From Pseudomonas violetae (GTDB lineage: Bacteria > Pseudomonadota > Gammaproteobacteria > Pseudomonadales > Pseudomonadaceae), in assembly GCF_023072615.1 (NCBI RefSeq), contig NZ_JAKNRW010000004.1, positions 186,001 to 250,000 of the forward strand: a stretch of DNA of 64,000 bases, written 5' to 3'. Positions 62,170-64,000 of this stretch are shown here, one piece after another. Numbering within the stretch: the stretch's first letter is position 1; each line of letters opens with the position of its first letter. A program made the position numbers and the translations under genes. The notes under the pieces are model-generated. The model did not search any database. It had not been told where the DNA came from and saw nothing but the letters and a program-made list of their open reading frames with translations.

Positions 62170-62271
62170 TGTAGGAGCGAGCTTGCTCGCGAAAAACCTG
62201 AGACCGCTGTGGGGTGTCAGTCTTCAAGCGTTATCGTTCGATTCCATCGCGAGCCAGCTCGCTCCTACAAA
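62170..62271. repeat. REP pair
   Basis: TGTAGGAGCGAGCTTGCTCGCG and the inverted CATCGCGAGCCAGCTCGCTC (then CTACA) flank the space between tonB and oxyR. Confidence 0.8.
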
Positions 62272-62284
62272 GGTTCGGCGGTGT

Positions 62285-63034
62285 TTAACGGCGGCGTTTT
62301 TCCAGGGAGTAGACAAAAGGTGCGTAGAGTTCGATCGGGCCGTTTTTCACCATGTCGGCGGGTGGCTTGGGTAGCGGTTGGGCGCGGCGGATCATTTCCA
62401 GGGTGGCGCGATCCAGGTCGGCATTGCCTGAAGCACCCACCAGTTCGAACGACAACACATTGCCTTCAGCATCTACCACGAACCGCAGGCGGTTAACGCC
62501 GGTCTTGCCCCTGGCCTGAGCGCTGGCCGGGTACTTTTTGTACTTGGCCAGGTGAGCGAGCAGGGTGTTTTGCCAACTGGCCTTGGCCGCTTGCTGTGCC
62601 GGCGATGGGCCAGGTGCTGGTTGGGCGGATTTCTCCGTGGGTGCCTGGGTCGGTTGAGTGTCGGCCGGTTTTTCCTCGGAAGGCTTCTCCTTCGGCGGCT
62701 CCGGTTTTTTCTCCACAGGCTTGGGCGGTTGCGGCTTGGGCCTGGGCTTTACCGGCTTGGGTACGGCTATCTCGGCCTTTGGCGCTTCAGCCAGTTTCGG
62801 GATCGGCAGTTCTTCAACCGGTGCCGGTGGTTGTGGCGGCGTTATCACCTTCGGCGGGGCCGGTGGCGGCGGGGCAGGGGCTGGCGCCAGCTCGACCACC
62901 ATTGCCTGCGGCGGCAATTCGATCGGGGGGCGGGAGGTCCAGTTCAGAGCCAGCGCGATGGCCAGCGCGTGCACGCCCAGCACTACGGCCAGGCTCCCGC
63001 TGTAACGCGTCAGCTTATGGCGCGTCGTGATCAT
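62285..63034 (-). CDS. tonB: Energy transducer TonB
   Basis: The 249-residue protein has one N-terminal helix (about 13-32; SLAVVLGVHALAIALALNW), a long Pro/Lys/Glu-rich spacer (about 45-145) that spans the periplasm, and a C-terminal TonB domain (about 165-248; YPASAQARGKTGVNRLRFVV). It passes proton-motive energy from ExbB-ExbD to outer-membrane siderophore and vitamin receptors. The start overlaps the exbD stop by four bases. Confidence 0.95.
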   Translation of the reverse strand: MITTRHKLTRYSGSLAVVLGVHALAIALALNWTSRPPIELPPQAMVVELAPAPAPPPPAPPKVITPPQPPAPVEELPIPKLAEAPKAEIAVPKPVKPRPKPQPPKPVEKKPEPPKEKPSEEKPADTQPTQAPTEKSAQPAPGPSPAQQAAKASWQNTLLAHLAKYKKYPASAQARGKTGVNRLRFVVDAEGNVLSFELVGASGNADLDRATLEMIRRAQPLPKPPADMVKNGPIELYAPFVYSLEKRRR

Positions 63035-63459
63035 TTTTTGGCTGCCGTCTCAAGTCCGACCAGACCCACCTTCAGGTAACCGGCAGCGCGCAGGGCATCC
63101 ATCACGCTCATCAAGTCGCCGTAGTCCACGCCCTTGTCGGCCTGGAAGAAGATTGTCGTGTCTTTTTTACCCAGGGTCCTGGCATCCAGAGTGGCGCCCA
63201 GTGTTTCGGCCTTCACTTCGTCTTCGCCAAGGAACAGACGTTGATCAGCCTTCACGCTGAGGAACACTGGTTTTTCCGGCCGCGGCGCCGGTTTGGCGCT
63301 GGAGGCAGGCAGGTCGACCTTGATGTCGACGGTAGCCAATGGAGCGGCCACCATGAAGATGATCAGCAACACCAGCATTACGTCGATAAACGGCGTGACG
63401 TTGATTTCGTGGTTCTCGGCCAGATCGTCGTCCGCGCCTTCTTTCAAATGCAAGCCCAT
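63031..63459 (-). CDS. exbD: Biopolymer transport protein ExbD
   Basis: The 142-residue protein has one N-terminal membrane helix with the proton-carrying aspartate in INVTPFIDVMLVLLIIFMV and a periplasmic domain ending VGLETAAKK. It works with ExbB and TonB. It overlaps tonB and follows exbB by five bases, so the three are one operon, probably iron-regulated, though no Fur box is in the window. Confidence 0.96.
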   Translation of the reverse strand: MGLHLKEGADDDLAENHEINVTPFIDVMLVLLIIFMVAAPLATVDIKVDLPASSAKPAPRPEKPVFLSVKADQRLFLGEDEVKAETLGATLDARTLGKKDTTIFFQADKGVDYGDLMSVMDALRAAGYLKVGLVGLETAAKK

Positions 63460-63464
63460 GCTGA

Positions 63465-64000
63465 TTACCCTACTTTGACCACGTGGGGTTGAGCGGTGCG
63501 CTCGGTGGTCGGCAGGTGATCGAGGTCGCGGCTGACCAGCAGCAGGACTTCAGCCGAGGCATCGGAGACTTGTGCCTTGTAACCGGCGATGGAGCGGGCG
63601 AAGACGTTGTAGATAACGACTGCCGGAATCGCTGCCACCAGGCCCAGTGCCGTGGCCAGCAGGGCTTCGGCGATGCCGGGTGCCACTACCGCAAGGTTGG
63701 TGGTCTGGGTTTTAGCGATACCGATGAAGCTGTTCATGATGCCCCATACGGTGCCGAACAGGCCGACGAATGGCGCGGTGGAACCGATAGTAGCGAGCAC
63801 GCCGGTACCGCTGCTCATGTTGCGGCCGCAGGCCGCGACCAGGCGCTCAAGGCGAAATGCGACGCGCTCCTTGATGCCTTCTTTTTCGCGGCTGTTGACC
63901 GAGAGGCGCATCTCTTCCAGTGCGTCATGCACCAGTACATTGGCGAGGGTGCCTGGCTTGGTCGCCGTGGCGCTGGCTTCCCTGAGGGTGGTGGCCTTTT
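63465..64000 (-). CDS. exbB: Biopolymer transport protein ExbB (5' end outside window)
   Basis: The frame runs off the right edge; at least 178 codons are present (KATTLREASATATKPGTLAN leads into HDALEEMRLSV). The MotA/TolQ/ExbB channel domain shows IGSTAPFVGLFGTVWGIMNSF and VAPGIAEALLATALGLVAAIPAV, two of the three membrane helices with their conserved loop. It forms the proton channel with ExbD. The upstream GTG at 63932 is internal, not a start, since family sequence continues before it. Confidence 0.95.
   Translation of the reverse strand, partial: KATTLREASATATKPGTLANVLVHDALEEMRLSVNSREKEGIKERVAFRLERLVAACGRNMSSGTGVLATIGSTAPFVGLFGTVWGIMNSFIGIAKTQTTNLAVVAPGIAEALLATALGLVAAIPAVVIYNVFARSIAGYKAQVSDASAEVLLLVSRDLDHLPTTERTAQPHVVKVG

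Overview
The window is a chromosomal segment of a Pseudomonas from the fluorescens group. The evidence is the protein sequences, the many 'TGTAGGAGC-GGCTTGC'-type REP elements between genes, and a backbone whose order recalls the P. aeruginosa PA5442-to-PA5344 region read downwards. From memory that region lies close to oriC. No rRNA, tRNA, IS element, prophage or CRISPR array was seen.

Region by region. (1) 1-8.5 kb: the end of a membrane PAS/GGDEF/EAL protein, an RpiR/HexR-type regulator, a small conserved protein, and pycR divergent from the two-subunit pyruvate carboxylase genes. (2) 8.5-18.4 kb is accessory: a hipA-hipB toxin-antitoxin pair in reversed order, a MocR regulator divergent from a PaiB/GNAT/GNAT operon, and a 1511-residue DUF6543 (dermonecrotic-toxin-like) protein. 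(3) 18.5-27.6 kb handles polyamines and amino acids: an acetylpolyamine binding protein and deacetylase with an AraC regulator, then asparaginase, an amino acid:Na+ symporter and aspartase, with a divergent HypT-like LysR regulator. (4) 27.6-34.2 kb: a small metzincin-like protein, purE-purK, small membrane and secreted proteins, a mutarotase, an acyl-CoA thioesterase and an MFS transporter. (5) 34.4-47.5 kb is the phosphate regulon: pstS, pstC, pstA, pstB, phoU, a response regulator, an M23 peptidase, a CNNM/CorC-type protein, phoR and phoB, with visible Pho boxes. (6) 47.5-51.5 kb: a secreted repeat protein, ubiC-ubiA, rubredoxin (rubA) and its reductase, and an HU protein. (7) 51.6-57.5 kb is accessory again: three tandem GAD-like/DUF1851 immunity paralogues behind a Tde-like Ntox15 nuclease effector, a DUF6124-type gene with a strongly structured leader, an SCP2-like protein, and a Fic toxin with its small partner. 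(8) 57.6-64 kb: an HDOD protein, recG, oxyR, and tonB-exbD-exbB (exbB runs off the window).

How the genes work together. PstSCAB imports phosphate and, through PhoU, signals to PhoR/PhoB, which act on the Pho boxes seen before pstS, pstC and phoB. Asparaginase, symporter and aspartase form an Asn-to-Asp-to-fumarate route. PycA and OadA refill oxaloacetate. The effector/immunity, hip and fic modules are defence or competition cargo placed between conserved housekeeping blocks.

The least explained signals are a perfectly phased 12-bp array of DnaA-box-like sequences inside the mocR gene, a switch-like RNA leader before the DUF6124 gene, a duplicated compound operator before hipA, and a terminator-like hairpin just before purE.
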